From Hevea brasiliensis (taxonomy: Eukaryota > Streptophyta > Magnoliopsida > Malpighiales > Euphorbiaceae), in contig NC_079503.1 of the NCBI RefSeq assembly GCF_030052815.1, positions 61,670,735 to 61,734,734 of the forward strand: DNA of 64,000 nucleotides. The letters run 5' to 3'. Shown piece by piece: positions 35,846-48,324 of the stretch. The translations under genes were made by a program, and so were the position numbers. The notes under the pieces are model-generated. The model was not told the DNA's origin, made no database searches, and saw only the letters and a program-made list of their open reading frames with translations. Positions within the stretch are counted from its first letter, which is position 1. Every line of letters starts with the position of its first letter.

Positions 35846-37290
35846 CTTAGCATACAGCTTCTTTTCTTTAGGGTTTGCAGAACAATCCTCAAATGCTCAT
35901 CATGTTCTTCCCTGGTCTTGGAATACACCAAAATATCATCAATAAAGACCACTACGAACCGATCTAGGTATGGATGGAAGATACGGTTCATAAGGTCCAT
36001 GAATGCCGCTGGTGCATTTGTTAAGCCAAAGGGCATCACCAGAAACTCATAATGCCCATACCGGGTCCTGAATGCAGTCTTGGGCACATCTACATCCTTC
36101 ACCCTTAGCTGATGATACCCTGATCTGAGATCAATCTTAGAAAATACTCCTGCTCCCTTTAACTGATCAAACAGATCATCAATTCTAGGCAACGGATATT
36201 TGTTCTTAACTGTCACTTTATTCAACTGTCGGTAATCAATACATAACCTCAAAGTCCCATCCTTCTTTTTCACAAACAGCACTGGAGCTCCCCATGGTGA
36301 CACACTGGGGCGTATGAACCTCTTATCAAGCAACTCTTGCAACTGAGTTTTCAACTCCCTCAATTCAGTGGGTGCCATCCTATAAGGAGCAATGGAAATG
36401 GGTGTCAGATCTGCAGTTGTCTCAATAGCAAATTCAACTTCCCTTTCTGGTGGCAAACCAGGCAACTCTTCAGGAAATACCTCTGGGAAGTCTCTCACTG
36501 TGGGTATGTCACTCAGGTTTGGCTTAGCCTGCCTAGTATCCACCACATGTGCTAGGTAGGCTTCACAGCCTTTTCTCATCATTCTTCTTGCAACTATGGC
36601 TGAGATGACATTGGACAAAAAATCTGTCCTTTCCCCCACAACAGTGATCTCATTACCCTCAGGAGTTTTCAAAGAAATTCTCTTCAATTTGCAATCAACT
36701 ATTGCCTGATGACGTGATAACCAGTCCATTCCCAAAATCACGTCAAACTCGTGAAAAGGCAACTCAATTAGGTCTGCCGAGAATTCACACCCTTGAATCC
36801 TTAACGGGCAACCCTTGTATACCTTGTTCACCACTACACTGTGGCCCAATGGATTAGTGACCAGAATGTCTTGGTCACTCTCCCCTACTAGTATCCCCCT
36901 TTCTACGGGTAAGTTGATGCAGATGTATGAATGAGTGGATCCTGGATCCACCAATGCATGCACAGGTGTAGTGTAGAGGGAGAACGTACCCCTGATGACA
37001 TCTGGGGCATCTTGCTCCTCCTGAGCTATCAAGGCATAATTTCTGGCAGGTGGTCTGTTATCTGGCCTCTCTGCTGGCTCAGATGCGGGCCTCTGAGATG
37101 GTCCCACAGCTTCGGATTTACCAGACCTTCTACCCCTTGGTGGTGCAGGAGCAGGTCTATCTGCTTGTGTTGGAGCAGCTGTAGTAGTTCTGCGTGGACA
37201 GTTCTTCAACTGATGCTCTGTTGACCCACATCTCAAGCAGGCACTAGTTACTCTCCAACACTCCCCCTTGTGCCATTTAAGGCAGTGTGG
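35821..37290 (-). pseudogene. pol: zinc knuckle, protease and reverse transcriptase, family A
   Basis: The longest intact retroelement stretch here. Zinc knuckle [14 protein letters not shown]; protease with [11 protein letters not shown] and [20 protein letters not shown]; linker [20 protein letters not shown]; reverse transcriptase with [79 protein letters not shown] and the catalytic [12 protein letters not shown]. It ends by a frame change near 35850, at the end of the palm (IVLQTLKK). All hallmark catalytic residues are present, which fits a recent insertion. Confidence 0.9.
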
Positions 37291-38252
37291 GCGTCACGAG
37301 AAGATGTTGGGGCTGGTCCTGAACCCCATCCTCGAGAGCGCCCACCGATGGTGTGGGTGACCTCTCCTAGGGGTGAGCGTGGCTGGGCCTGAGGTGACCT
37401 TGACCACGTGGTGAGCTGAACTCGTGCGGGAGGACCCTTGAACTTCTTCCCTAATGCAGGGCTGAACTAGACCGACCTGGCCCCTCTTCTGCCTATCCCT
37501 TCAGTCTGTTCACTGATTCTTACTTTTTCCACTTTTATTGCAGCTTCCACTAACTTGGTAAATTCTGTGATTCCCAAGGCAGTGAGCTGGATCTTGATGT
37601 TGTCATTTAGTCCCTCTTCAAATCTCTTGCACCTTTCAGCTTCATTAGGGACTATCTCCCTTCCGTAACGGCTTAATCGAACAAACTCCTTCTCATATTC
37701 GGCCACTGACAGCTGTCTCTGCCTCAGGTTAATAAACTCTCTTCTTCTCTCTTCCAGATATACAGTACCCACATATTTCTTCTTAAATTCTGAAAGAAAG
37801 AAGTCCCAAGTTACAGCTTCTGGCTGCACTTCACTGGACACAGTGTCCCACCACTCATAAGCATCGTCTTGCAGTAAAGAGATGGCAGCTTCCAGGTTTT
37901 GCTCTGGAGTGCAGTGAAGTTGTTTTAGTACTCTGCTTGTTCTGTTCAACCAATTCTCGACTGCAATAGAGTCATCTTCTCTCTTGCCATAGAAGTCCAC
38001 AGCTCCAAACTTCCTTAGCCTTTCCAGGTGTGATTTCTGCTGTGGAGCTGGTGGTGGTGGTGGTGGTGCTGGCATTACCCCGGCCATTTGTCTGAAGAAG
38101 TCGGCCATTTGTTGGAACATGGCCTGTGGAGGCTGAGCAGGCTCTGCCTGAGCTGGCGGAGTAGGTTCTCCCCTAACCCCAGTCTCACCTGCTACAGGTG
38201 GAGCATGACTCTCCACTTCCTCCTCAACGGCTCTCTGAGATGAAGGGTCCAT
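37291..38252 (-). pseudogene. gag: gag, family A (frame-shifted)
   Basis: Start MDPSSQRAVEEEVESHAPP at 38252, then a proline-rich stretch (PAPPPPPPAPQQ). The capsid domain follows (RKFGAVDFYGKREDDSIAVE, YEWWDTVSSEVQPEAVTWDF, YLEERRREFINLRQRQLSVA). The frame is lost near 37480 and regained by 37290. The lost part, 37300-37470, is G+C-rich and differs from the matching part of the copy at 1-788 in many small indels. Confidence 0.85.
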
Positions 38253-38351
38253 ATCCTATTCAAAATAAGAAGGATAAACAGATCTGCGTTAGTGTCACCT
38301 CGACTCTTACAAATGCAATGCTCAATCTAGGCCTAGAAACGCCTAAACCGT

Positions 38352-38363
38352 GCTCTGATACCA
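38352..38363 (-). other. primer binding site (initiator Met tRNA), family A
   Basis: TGGTATCAGAGC on the minus strand, five bases inside the 5' LTR. Confidence 0.9.
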
Positions 38364-38368
38364 CTAAA

Positions 38369-41300
38369 TGTGACACCCCTTACCCGTGTACAGTATACCC
38401 GAGTAAGTAATGCCACACGGTGTACTGGCACACTCTAATATTCCTCAATTCATTTATATCATGCTTTTGAAGTTAATTTATGAAATACAATTTATTTAAA
38501 CCATTTATCAAAAGTATCATTCATTTAAGGTTCCGAAAATTTTTAAAGAAAATCCGGCGGAGTACGGGCTAAAAATGGAGAAAACCGTTCTTCGGAACCT
38601 GTTAAAAACACTTCCAATATTTTTATTCCATCATCTCAACAATATTTCTCAATAACAAATTCTCAATAATCTTTTCATTTCACAAACATCCATTTCTCAT
38701 ATACAAGCGATAAATACATGCTCAAATTTTGCATTCATAGTCATAACTTTCATTATTTACATGGACATCAAAATATATTACATGAGTTCAAATACATATG
38801 AAAAAGTAAAAATCTGCTACAAAATATCAAAATGACAAAATGACACCTAGTGCCCTACCAATGCACTGCAGGTAGTGAGGTGACACGGACACTGCGTAGA
38901 ACTGCAGGATGGACTCACCCGATGCGTGGTCTCATCTGGGTCACGATCAGGATCTCCAGTACCTACGCGTGGCAAAAGCAACGTGCTAAGCAATAATGCT
39001 TAGTGGTGCAATAATAAAATAACAAGAAATAATAGATATAAATATGTATTGCATGTACATGTTTTGTTTGTCATGTATTTGTATATCCATTCATTTATTT
39101 CTTCTACATTGCTCATTTTCATTCATTTGGTTGCCCAAGTAACCTACACTAGACGACTGGACTAGATAATGGGTAAACTGTCACTGGGTACCTAGTACCT
39201 CGGGCCGTCACACCATCGGTCACATATGCATCTCCAGGTAATGCAGCGGCTAACAAGTCAGAATAATATCGAGCACAAGGCCAAGTCTCAATACAAAGTC
39301 GAATGGCTAAAAGCCATAAAATCACGGAATGGCATATTGCCATGTGCAAGATCTTGCTAATCGAACCATATTGGCATGCCAAACTATCCAAACCAATCTT
39401 GTTAGGTATACTAGGGCATTTGAAACTTTTAAATTCTTCAATCTTTGAATTTCAAGTTTTGGTGTTACTATTCACCTCTATGGTCAACTAAAATGTTGAC
39501 TTTTTGATAGCAAATATGTACATTGACTTTGGCACTCCCAATATACCACATTTAGTGTTTAAAACTTGTTGGCATTAAGTGTTAATACCATTTCAAAGTG
39601 TAACTCAACACAAGCAGAATTTTCAGTTTTGGTGAGTCAACTTCACTATTCCATTGGACACTGTTACTGTAGGAATTTGAAGAAATGTAAAACATGAAAA
39701 TTGTTTCTTATTTTGTCTAGTTGAATTTCCTTTTTTGAATCACTCCATTTGGAGTTTTGTAGCTCTAGATATGGTCCAAAGACCCAAGCTAGCCGAATGT
39801 GCATTCTGCAGAAAATTACCATATCTACAGTGCATGAACAGTAACTAGGGTCACTTGGTTGGATGGGTTCTGGCCATAATTTGGGGTAGGTTCCTTCATG
39901 AAAGTTGTTTTTCTATGTCTTAACTTGTTGCTGTAAAACTTTCAGGTCAATTGACCAAATCTACAGTGAGTTATGGCCAAATGAACAGTTACTGTTCATT
40001 TGGCCAATTCTGCAGAATCAGTTTTAGGGTTCCGGATTGGGGCCAAGTTTTGGTCCTCTTACTTTGGTCTTTTGGGCATGGTTTCTTCAGTAAAAATGTG
40101 CCATTATAAGCCTAGTTTCATGTCCAATTGGCCAAACTTCAATTGGACTAACACAGCCCAAGTTATGGCAGTGCAAAAGGACTGAATTTTCAGTCCCTAT
40201 GCTGCTGTCCTAGGGCAGTTTATACCTTGACTTTGCCATACCATTTTTCAGTCCAAATTGTATTCAACATACCTCAAATGGTCACTTATTGACCATTAGA
40301 TTGTTCTTTAACAGTTTAGTAATTCAAGTCAATTTTTCATGCCTCAAAACCCTAATATCCAATGCAATTTACCCATAAACCTCAACTAGCACCCTAGTTC
40401 AACATCTATATAGGTATATAGCTTAAACATAACCTCCAATTCATGCTAAGTCCATTAAAAGCATCCAGAACCATTCCTCTATTAGGGCTGCTGAAATTCA
40501 AGTGTTCATACCCATAGGTTTTTGTTCATTTAAACTACAAATCTTACTAAGTTTTAGTCCAAAATCATGGAAATAAAGAGTTTAATGGGTATAAGTGCAC
40601 TAACCTTGTTTGGGCAGAATTTCCAAAGCCCTAAACTTCAATTTCCTTCCTCTTGTTGGCTGCCAAGAGCTTTAGCAAGGTGCTAGGGCAAATTTTTGTG
40701 AAGATAACTTAAGGTTTTAAGGTTGGATGTTGGAAGATTTAAAGCTAAACTTGAGCATCAATGGAGGAAAGGGGTATAGGGATTTCGGCTGGTCTTTTGG
40801 GGAAGGATGGCTGCTGGTTTTTCTTTCTTATTTTGGTCTTATTTTATGTCTTTTAATAGTTAGTCAAAGGATTGCTTAAGTGTGATTGGTGGAAGTTTTT
40901 AAGTGACCTCACATTATGTCATAAATGGGCATTTTATTGTATTTTCTTTTCTTTCCTCCACTACTCATTTTCAATTTAATTTCTAGCAATATTTCTTCAT
41001 ATTTTATGTCATATTAATTATTTACTCAACTGGACAAGTCGGCTAAAAATCACCTCTGAAGGCGAAATGACCAAAATGCCCTCCGTTTGGCTTAACGGGT
41101 CAAAATTGTCTGTACCGATTGAAAAATTTTTCTAGGTATTTTCTTGGCATTCTAATGCCATGGGAACCTCAATAACCCTTTTCTGGAGTCCCAAAAATTA
41201 TTTTATAATTTTTCCCCCGGGTCTAAGGCTCCTCATTGCGAGAACCGCAACTTCCCTCTGGTTACCCATCGCTAGGGCACCGGCTCGTTTAACTTGTTTG

Positions 41301-41464
41301 TATTTTATTTCTAAAATTTTTTCTAAATTTTTCTTATCAATATTTGAGTTAATTATGGTTCCTCACTTTAGTTTAAATATTTTTCCGGACATTCTAGCTG
41401 TCCGAACCGACACCGGTCACCGGAACAGTAGGATGTACGGAGTGGTTATCGGGAGGGTGTTACA
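38369..41464 (-). repeat. family A 5' LTR
   Basis: Partner of 27030-30120, about 3.1 kb, nearly identical over most of its length. The palindrome with 16-bp arms is at 39974-40006 and the stem-loop at 38986-39003. Differences between the two LTRs cluster in short G+C-rich patches (about 38890-38945 and 39155-39245). Confidence 0.92.
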
Positions 41465-41469
41465 GGAGG

Positions 41470-42046
41470 TAATCCTGGCAATTCATCAGGAAACACATCC
41501 AGAAAGTCACATACAGTAGGGATGTCCCTCAGTGCTGGACTCCCCACTTGGGTGTCTATCACATGTGCCAAGTATGCTTCTCACCCCTTTCTGATCATCC
41601 TTCTGGCTAGTGCAGCCGAAATGATGTTTGATGGCCGTAAATGCCTCTCCATGTATTACCACATCACCATACAAAGGGAGACCAAAAGTGACTGTCTTCA
41701 GTCTATAGTCAATCATGGCGTGATGCCTGGCTAACCAATCCATGCCCAAGATGATATCATACTCTCAGAAGGGCATTTCAATCAAATCTGACTGAAAAAC
41801 ATGTCCTTGGATCACCAAAGGACAGTCCTTATAAATTTTATTGACCCAGACCTCTTGTCCTAACGGACTAGTTACAAGCACTTCAAAACCCATTTGCACA
41901 CATGGAACAGCAAGTGAATTGACTATGCTAGCACTAACATATGAATGGGTTGAACCCAGATCAAACAACAAAAATACTTCTTGATCAGAGATAGAAAATG
42001 TACCAGCTACAACATCAGAAGCCTCAGCCTCTTCTCGCTGTCTCAT
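41470..42046 (-). pseudogene. pol: aspartic protease, family B (broken)
   Basis: Upper half of the B pol region cut at 27024/41465. It has TFSISDQEVFLLFDLGSTHS (Pro of the active site changed to Leu), LGQEVWVNKIYKDCPLVIQG, DLIEMPF then a stop, and GMDWLARHHAMIDYRLKTVT. A frame change near 41640 destroys the C-terminal part. Confidence 0.82.
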
Positions 42047-43288
42047 TGTGTAGACTCTAGCTGACGCACTTCCTTGTGCTGACTGACCAACTATGCCCTG
42101 ACTGCCAGAAGCAGTGCCTCTACCTCTGCCTCTTCCTCTGCCAATAGACTGTGAACCTCTAGGAGCAGGACTCTAAGTAGATCCTTCTGCAGTCGTAGGA
42201 GCTAGACCATATTTAGGAGCACTAGTGCAGTCTTTTGCTAAATGGCCCTTGCCTCCACAGTTAAAACAGGCTCCAGTAGCCCAATAGCATTCCCCCATAT
42301 GCATCTTGCCACAAGTTTCACAGGGGCGGGCAGAATATAAACCCCTACTCGACTGCTGACCAAACCTAGGGGGTCTCTGTCCAGAAAATCTGCCCCTACC
42401 AAATCTTCCACCTCGACCCCTGCTAGGTCCACTAAATTTCTTCTTTTTCCCAAAAGTACCACCAGAACTTTGTTCAGCTAATTTTTCCCCTTTGCCTTTC
42501 TCTGATTTTTCAACTTTTTCTGATTTTTCTTTTGTTGGGGTTGCTTCTGATTCTATTCTCTCCAGCTCAAGTGCTTGAGACATAAGTTCTGAAAAATTAC
42601 TGTGTCTGAATCCCACTGCTTGCATTCTCAAACTGGGCTTCAAACCAGTCTCAAATCTCTTGCATCTTGCCTTGCTGGTAGAGAAGAGACTCCCCGCATA
42701 GTGACTCAAGCGGGAGAACTCCCTCTCATACTCTGCCACTAATCGGTTCCCTTATTTCAAACTCAAAAATTCTTGCAATTTCTGATCAACATATGCGTCT
42801 GGGATGTATTTCTGTCTAAATTCTTTGATGAAGTCATCCCAAGTCAACACTAGTGGTTCAGCTAAGCTGTGGGGGATGGTCTTCCACCAATCATACGTAT
42901 CCCCTTGCAATAGAGACACAGAGTATTCAAACTTCAGTTCATCTTGGCAGTGCAGCTTCTTAAATACTCTGTCCATTCTTTCAAGCCATTGCTCTGCCTC
43001 TAAAGGGTCCATTGTACCCTTAAATTCTGTAGCCCCATACTTCAGTAATTTATCATACTGTCTGGCTTGAGGCAGTGGTTGTGCCACAAGTGTCTGGGGT
43101 GGAGCTTGAGCAGCCATTCCCCCTGCCATTTGATGAAACATCACAGCCATCTGCTGTGCGAACTGTGCAGGAAACTGCGATATTTACGGGGCCGGTGCTA
43201 CTGATCCACTAACATTCTGTAGAGCTGGGGCTTCTCCTTGTGCCTCAGCTTCAACAGATTGCTCAACTGAGCAATCCCCTTCTTCCAT
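42047..43288 (-). pseudogene. gag: gag, family B (broken)
   Basis: Start MEEGDCSVEQSVEAEAQGEA at 43288. Capsid: QYDKLLKYGATEFKGTMDPL, FKKLHCQDELKFEYSVSLLQ, WDDFIKEFRQKYIPDAYVDQ, LVAEYEREFSRLSHYAGSLF. A lysine-rich linker comes next, then GRGGRFGRGRFSGQRPPRFG, CETCGKMHMGEC and the zinc knuckle CFNCGGKGHLAKDC. Stops occur near 43181, 42751 and 42172. Confidence 0.85.
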
Positions 43289-43457
43289 TTCAGTCCAAAG
43301 TTAGGGTATCTCCTGAACTAATAACACAAGGAGATTCCCCTCCGTTAGTTCATATTCATGATGTAATGCACTGTATGTAACAAATATGGACATTTAGCAG
43401 TTGTACTTAACAAGGAAAGACACAAATTCTCAAGTCAAAACATACTTCAAAAATTTT

Positions 43458-43469
43458 GCTCTGATACCA
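43458..43469 (-). other. primer binding site (initiator Met tRNA), family B
   Basis: TGGTATCAGAGC on the minus strand, eight bases inside the 5' LTR. Confidence 0.9.
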
Positions 43470-43477
43470 CTAAAACA

Positions 43478-46400
43478 TGTCACACCTTACCCCTCTGTAA
43501 GGCAAAACATGATCCCGTAGAATACCTAATGAACTACTGAACTTCACCTACCGATAACTCATTAAGTACCCTACAAGGGATTTTAAAATAATTTTCTTAT
43601 TTTTGATAAGTGGTGAGCATTTTCTAATAGGTATTAAAACATTTAATTTAAGTTTGAAAGCTACTTGAAATTTTTGGCCCATTTTATTTTTCCGCAAATT
43701 TTACAAAAATTTTGACAGAGTTCCGTCTATATTTTGAGAAAACAGTTCTTCAAATACCTATAAAAAACACTTCCAATAATTTTTCTCAACCACTACTTCA
43801 ATTTCATAATCAATCTCAACCAATTTCTCAAGTCTCAAAATTCAACAGTCAACATTTCTCAATTCCCAAAATTCAATAATCATTAAAATAATATCTATCA
43901 ATCTCATTCAAATTAAAATAAAACATTTCCATTCATTAAAGATAAACAATCTATATATACATCATACTAAAATCTACATTGGGAAAATCCAAACTAAATT
44001 TTATTACAACTTTATACAAACTTTGTACAAGCTGCTCAAGACTGAATTTACATGTCCATACATTTAGGTGCATTACATACATCAAAAGAAATATCTACAG
44101 TTAGGGTATAAATTATACCCGATAACTTCAAGCTGATAGATCCTCAATCCTCAGCAGCTCAGTCTGCTGCTCCTCTACTCTCTAAATCTGCGACAGCAAT
44201 AAAAGCTATTGCTGAGTACTAGGACTCAGTGATGCACAACATACTAAAATAATCTTTATGCAGAATTTAAATGACATTTATTCAAAAATTGGACTAATCA
44301 TGAGCATTAAATAAAAAACATGAATTATGAGATTTTAATCCAAACAAGTTCATTTCGAAGTATCGAAACACATTTCACAAAATCCACAGTTATATTATGC
44401 CATTTGAAACAAATATAATCTCAATAGCCAGAGGCTAAGGAGAAGTCACATTACAAGGCTAGCTAGCTCAAATATATGGATATCCATTCAAGTTCCTCTT
44501 CTACTGACACACCTCAACACTTCATCCAGAGAAGGAATCAAAATTCGAAACTGATTACCCCCACTAGTCATGCTAGTGAGGTGTTCAAATATCTGGTCAT
44601 GACACTGTGGTTTCAAAACTTATCTTAACAATTTGCTAAACATTACCATTTCAAACATACACAATAACTTTCAACAATTTAGATCAAAGCATCATAAATA
44701 TTGTCGCAATTCACTTTTTCAAATCATTCAAAACAATATGCAGCAAATAATTTACAAAAATTATATGTTGTGCACAAACCTCAAACGAGTCGCCTCTTGG
44801 CCTTGACTCGATTCCTCGGGTTCTTTCCCGGTGTTCTTTTCAACTGAAACACACAATTTCACAGTGTTTCCGTACCATAACTTAGCATAAATCCAAAAAT
44901 AAATTTAACTTCACTTTTACCTAGCTCTAATGTGCTAAACTCGACGTTCTTGAAATTTTGTGTTTCGAGGTTACTATTCACTACACAATTCAAGTCAAAT
45001 TGTTGACTTTCTAAGGCTTTATAGGTATGGGAATTCCAACTTCACCCACCTACCACATTTTGGTCACTAAATTTGTTGGTTTTGGTTGTTTATTCAAATT
45101 CTAAGTCTTTTAGGCAAATTTGATAAATTTTCAGTTTTGGTGTCTAAGGTTGCACTGTTCCATTGGTCACTTTACTGTTGGAATTTGGCAAAACTTTATT
45201 CATAGAAAATGTTCCCTATTGTCTTAAGTTTATTCTCCTTTTTGAATCACTCCAATTGGAGTTTTGTAGCTCAAGTTATAGCCATTTGAACCATGGCTGC
45301 CGAATTGGACTCAACCCAGATTTTCTGGGCAATTTTTGGTTCTGGCAGTTTTAGGTCACCAAAATTGGGGTGGACAAATGACTTGGTTAATGGCATAATT
45401 TGGATTTATGTTCCTCATAAAAGTTTTAGGTCTATATCTAGTCTAACCACTGGTAAAATTTCAGGTCATTTAGACCTATCTAGCTTAAGTTATGGCCAAA
45501 TGAACAATCACTGTTCATTTGGTCAATTTGTACAGGCCAGACTGTAATTTTCCAAGTTTGGTCAATTTGTTCACTAGGTTTTGGTCACTTTTTGGGCATG
45601 CTTCCTAAATGAAAATTGTGTCATTTAGTGTCTATTTTCATTCCCAATTGGTCTCATACCAATTGGACTTGTAAATTTTCATTTTTGGTGCCTTAAAGCT
45701 AACTTGGTCATGCTGCCAGCAATATGACCACACTCAATCCGAATTTGGTTTTGATTCAAACACTCCTAACACACCTCATTAGGTCACAATTGACCATTTC
45801 TCTCCTTAAACTAGGTCAAATACATCATTTACAAGTTTCTCACATTTTTGTTTCTAAACCCTAATGTCCAAAACCCTAATTCACACTAATTATTACATTT
45901 AACCAATTCAATGCTTTTAACTATAATCACTCAACTAATTAAGGTTCATATACTCATTCAAATCCATCAAACCATGCAAATATGCCCCCATACACATGCT
46001 GGCCGAAATCTTTATGATCCCTTATCTTAACATTTTGTTTCAACTTTCATCAAATTCCAACTTAATACAAGTATTTAATCATTAATATAAAGAAAAATTC
46101 AAGGGATAGACACTAACTTTGCTTGGAGGGTTTCTAGGCTTTACTTTCTTCAAGTCTTTCTTCTTCTTTTTGCTTTCTAATACTTCCTCAACATGTAAAG
46201 AGAATTTTTAATGTTGGGACTTTGTGAATTTATGCAAGTAAGTAGGGAAATTCAAGCTTTCTAATCCTTAAAAATGGTGGAACAAAGTGAGTGAGAATGA
46301 AGAGAGAGATGGGGCGGCAAGAATATGAGGAAGTTTCTTTTTTTTTTTTATGTCTTTTGTCTTTTGTCTTATGGAAGACCAAAAAAATTAATTTAATCAA

Positions 46401-46989
46401 ATTATTAATTATGGGATTTATGGCATCATGCATGATGTCATCTTCCTTGACTTTTTCATTTTCTCTTTTTTTTTTTTTTTCTATTAGTTCTTTAATTTAA
46501 TTCCCGACTCCGAAATTTTCTTTTCTCTGATTTTATTTGACAATTAGGTCAGGAGTCAGCTCTCGGGGTCAATTGACCAAATTGCCCCTCGTCAGTTCAA
46601 CCCGATTTGTAATTAATTCAATATTTCTTCCGGCTCCCTGACCTAATTATTTGACTGGCTTAACAGTTCTTTTTCATGATTTTCTCTTTTCCACTGTGTT
46701 CGTAAGGGTCCTAAGGACCACAGCGTCACATTTTACGATTCGAAATTTGAGTTTAAATTGACTTCGCAACCCTTCCCGAGAAGGTCACCCATCACTGTGA
46801 CTCTCGGCTCGTTTAACTTCTTATGTTCTATTTTTCTTATTTATACTTAACTAATTGGCAATTATTAATTATTTGTATTTATGGCTTCTCTAGTTGTCTT
46901 AAGTGTGATTCTAATCCCCTTAATTGTCCGGACTGACATCAGTCACCGGAGCAGTAAAATATACCAGGCTATACAAATAGGGAGTTACA
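43478..46989 (-). repeat. family B 5' LTR
   Basis: Partner of 20495-24007. The stem-loop CTGAGT...ACTCAG (44212-44229) is perfectly paired here. The long palindrome seen in the other LTR is shortened by one unit (46427-46442). The far end reads GGGAGTTACA and is followed by CCACT. Confidence 0.9.
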
Positions 46990-47441
46990 CCACTGGCTCC
47001 TGCTAATTTTTTTTTACCGCTAACAATTTTTATTTTTCAATTTTTATTATTTAAAAATAATTTTGTAATTTACAAATAAATATAATTAAAAATATATTAA
47101 TTATAATTTTATATAACATATTAAAATTGTTTTATTATCATAATTACTTTTCTATTATTAGCTTAAATTTTTTATTTAAATTATAGTCAATTTTTTTAGA
47201 TGTTATTAGTAAGATAATTGTTTAATAAATTATATCTATGAGAAAAAGAATTCAAATCAAATCTCATTTATTATTTTTATATATTTTTAAAATATTTTAA
47301 ATTAATTGATAATTATATATTTTTAATTTATATTAAAAATATATTGTATAATTAATATATTTTTATATAAATATTCACACACGTAATTTTTATATGGCCT
47401 CTCATGGTATAATACCTAGCTCCGCCACTGGTGATTGATGT
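46990..47441. mobile_element. AT-rich DNA-transposon-like remnant, right piece
   Basis: Follows CCACT with GGCTCCTGC, then about 350 bases of very AT-rich noncoding sequence. It ends in CCTAGCTCCGCCACTG, whose complement CAGTGGCGGAGCTAGG is a common terminus of plant non-autonomous DNA transposons. No matching opposite terminus was found. The superfamily is not certain. Confidence 0.35.
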
Positions 47442-47450
47442 AAAGGTAGA

Positions 47451-47452
<2 letters not shown>

Positions 47453-47533
<81 letters not shown>
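47453..47533. repeat. (AT)n microsatellite, about 40 units
   Basis: 81 bases of uninterrupted AT repeats, about 1.1 kb upstream of the peroxidase start. Confidence 0.98.
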
Positions 47534-47538
<5 letters not shown>

Positions 47539-48324
47539 TATTGTGCACCTCGAAATTGTGTAAACTATAAAGAAATGAAATGCTAATATTTATGTGGTTT
47601 GTTCTCTCAATATGGAGTTACATCTATGGATATGTCATTTTCCACTATCATTAATAATAAATCATTATTACAAACTCAAAACTATACTAACTATCAATCC
47701 AATTACACTTAAGATAACCCACACTACATAATTGCTCATAATAAATACATTATTTAGTCTTCTTAGTCTCCTCTAGACATAACCCAATGTATTTACTACT
47801 TTGACTGCTACACCAAAAATGGTGTCTTTGTGTTATCTTCAACTATATGAGTAAGAACCCTCTTATTAATTAAAAAAAATTCATTCCTCTTGAATTCTAT
47901 GTCCTTTCTCCACCTTAGGTTGAAACTTCTCTTGACTGTAATGGGCAAGTACCCCTCATCAATGGGTAAAGTCAAACTCTCAACAATAGGCAAAGCCCCT
48001 CTCTACAATGGGTGACAACCCTGGGCAAGGCTACTCCCCATGGACGAAGTCAAATAACCTTTTCATTTATTTCCTATTTATAGTATTAATTTTCTCAATC
48101 CTACTCTGATTAGGAGTCTAACTCAATTCATGAATCATACTAAAATAGGAGTTCTACTCTATATAGAAAATATACGTCCATCCTATTGACGAATATTTCC
48201 CTAACTCAAATTAGGAAAAAGGTCTCTCTCCAAATTTCACTAGGATTTTGAGTCATAATTCAAATGTCACTAGAATATATTATATACATTCATTGGGCTG
48301 TACATTCGTGCACAGGCTAAAAAC
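47534..48324. other. noncoding stretch upstream of the peroxidase
   Basis: No convincing gene. Between 47938 and 48055 an imperfect unit like CAATGGGTAAAG or CAATAGGCAAAG followed by CCCCTCT recurs four or five times. The rest is AT-rich and unassigned; it may be an old element. Confidence 0.5.

Larger units (their letters stand above)
27030..41464 (-). mobile_element. complete Ty3/gypsy chromovirus element, family A, with nested solo LTR
   Basis: Minus orientation. The 3' LTR is 27030-30120, the internal region 30121-38368 and the 5' LTR 38369-41464. Target duplications GGAGG lie at 27025-27029 and 41465-41469. It landed in the protease/reverse transcriptase linker of the B element. A plus-orientation A-type solo LTR (31188-34603) sits in its integrase. 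The first 250 bases of the two LTRs differ at only about four positions by eye, so this is the youngest complete element. Long open stretches remain (for example 35821-37236), but gag has a frame change and integrase a stop. Confidence 0.95.
20495..46989 (-). mobile_element. Ty3/gypsy chromovirus element, family B, with nested insertions
   Basis: Minus orientation. The 3' LTR is 20495-24007, the internal region 24008-43477 and the 5' LTR 43478-46989. The target duplication is CCACT at 20490-20494 and 46990-46994. The internal region is split by a complete A element (27030-41464) and a small TRIM-like LTR (26307-26457). Without them the element is about 11.9 kb. It keeps primer site, gag, protease, reverse transcriptase, RNase H, integrase and chromodomain, all with stops. 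The first 240 bases of its LTRs differ at roughly eight positions by eye, less than C and more than A. Confidence 0.93.

Noticed and set aside
41160..41519. Plus-strand frame of 119 residues crossing 41464
   Set aside because: Spans the A LTR end and antisense B protease; a junction artefact.
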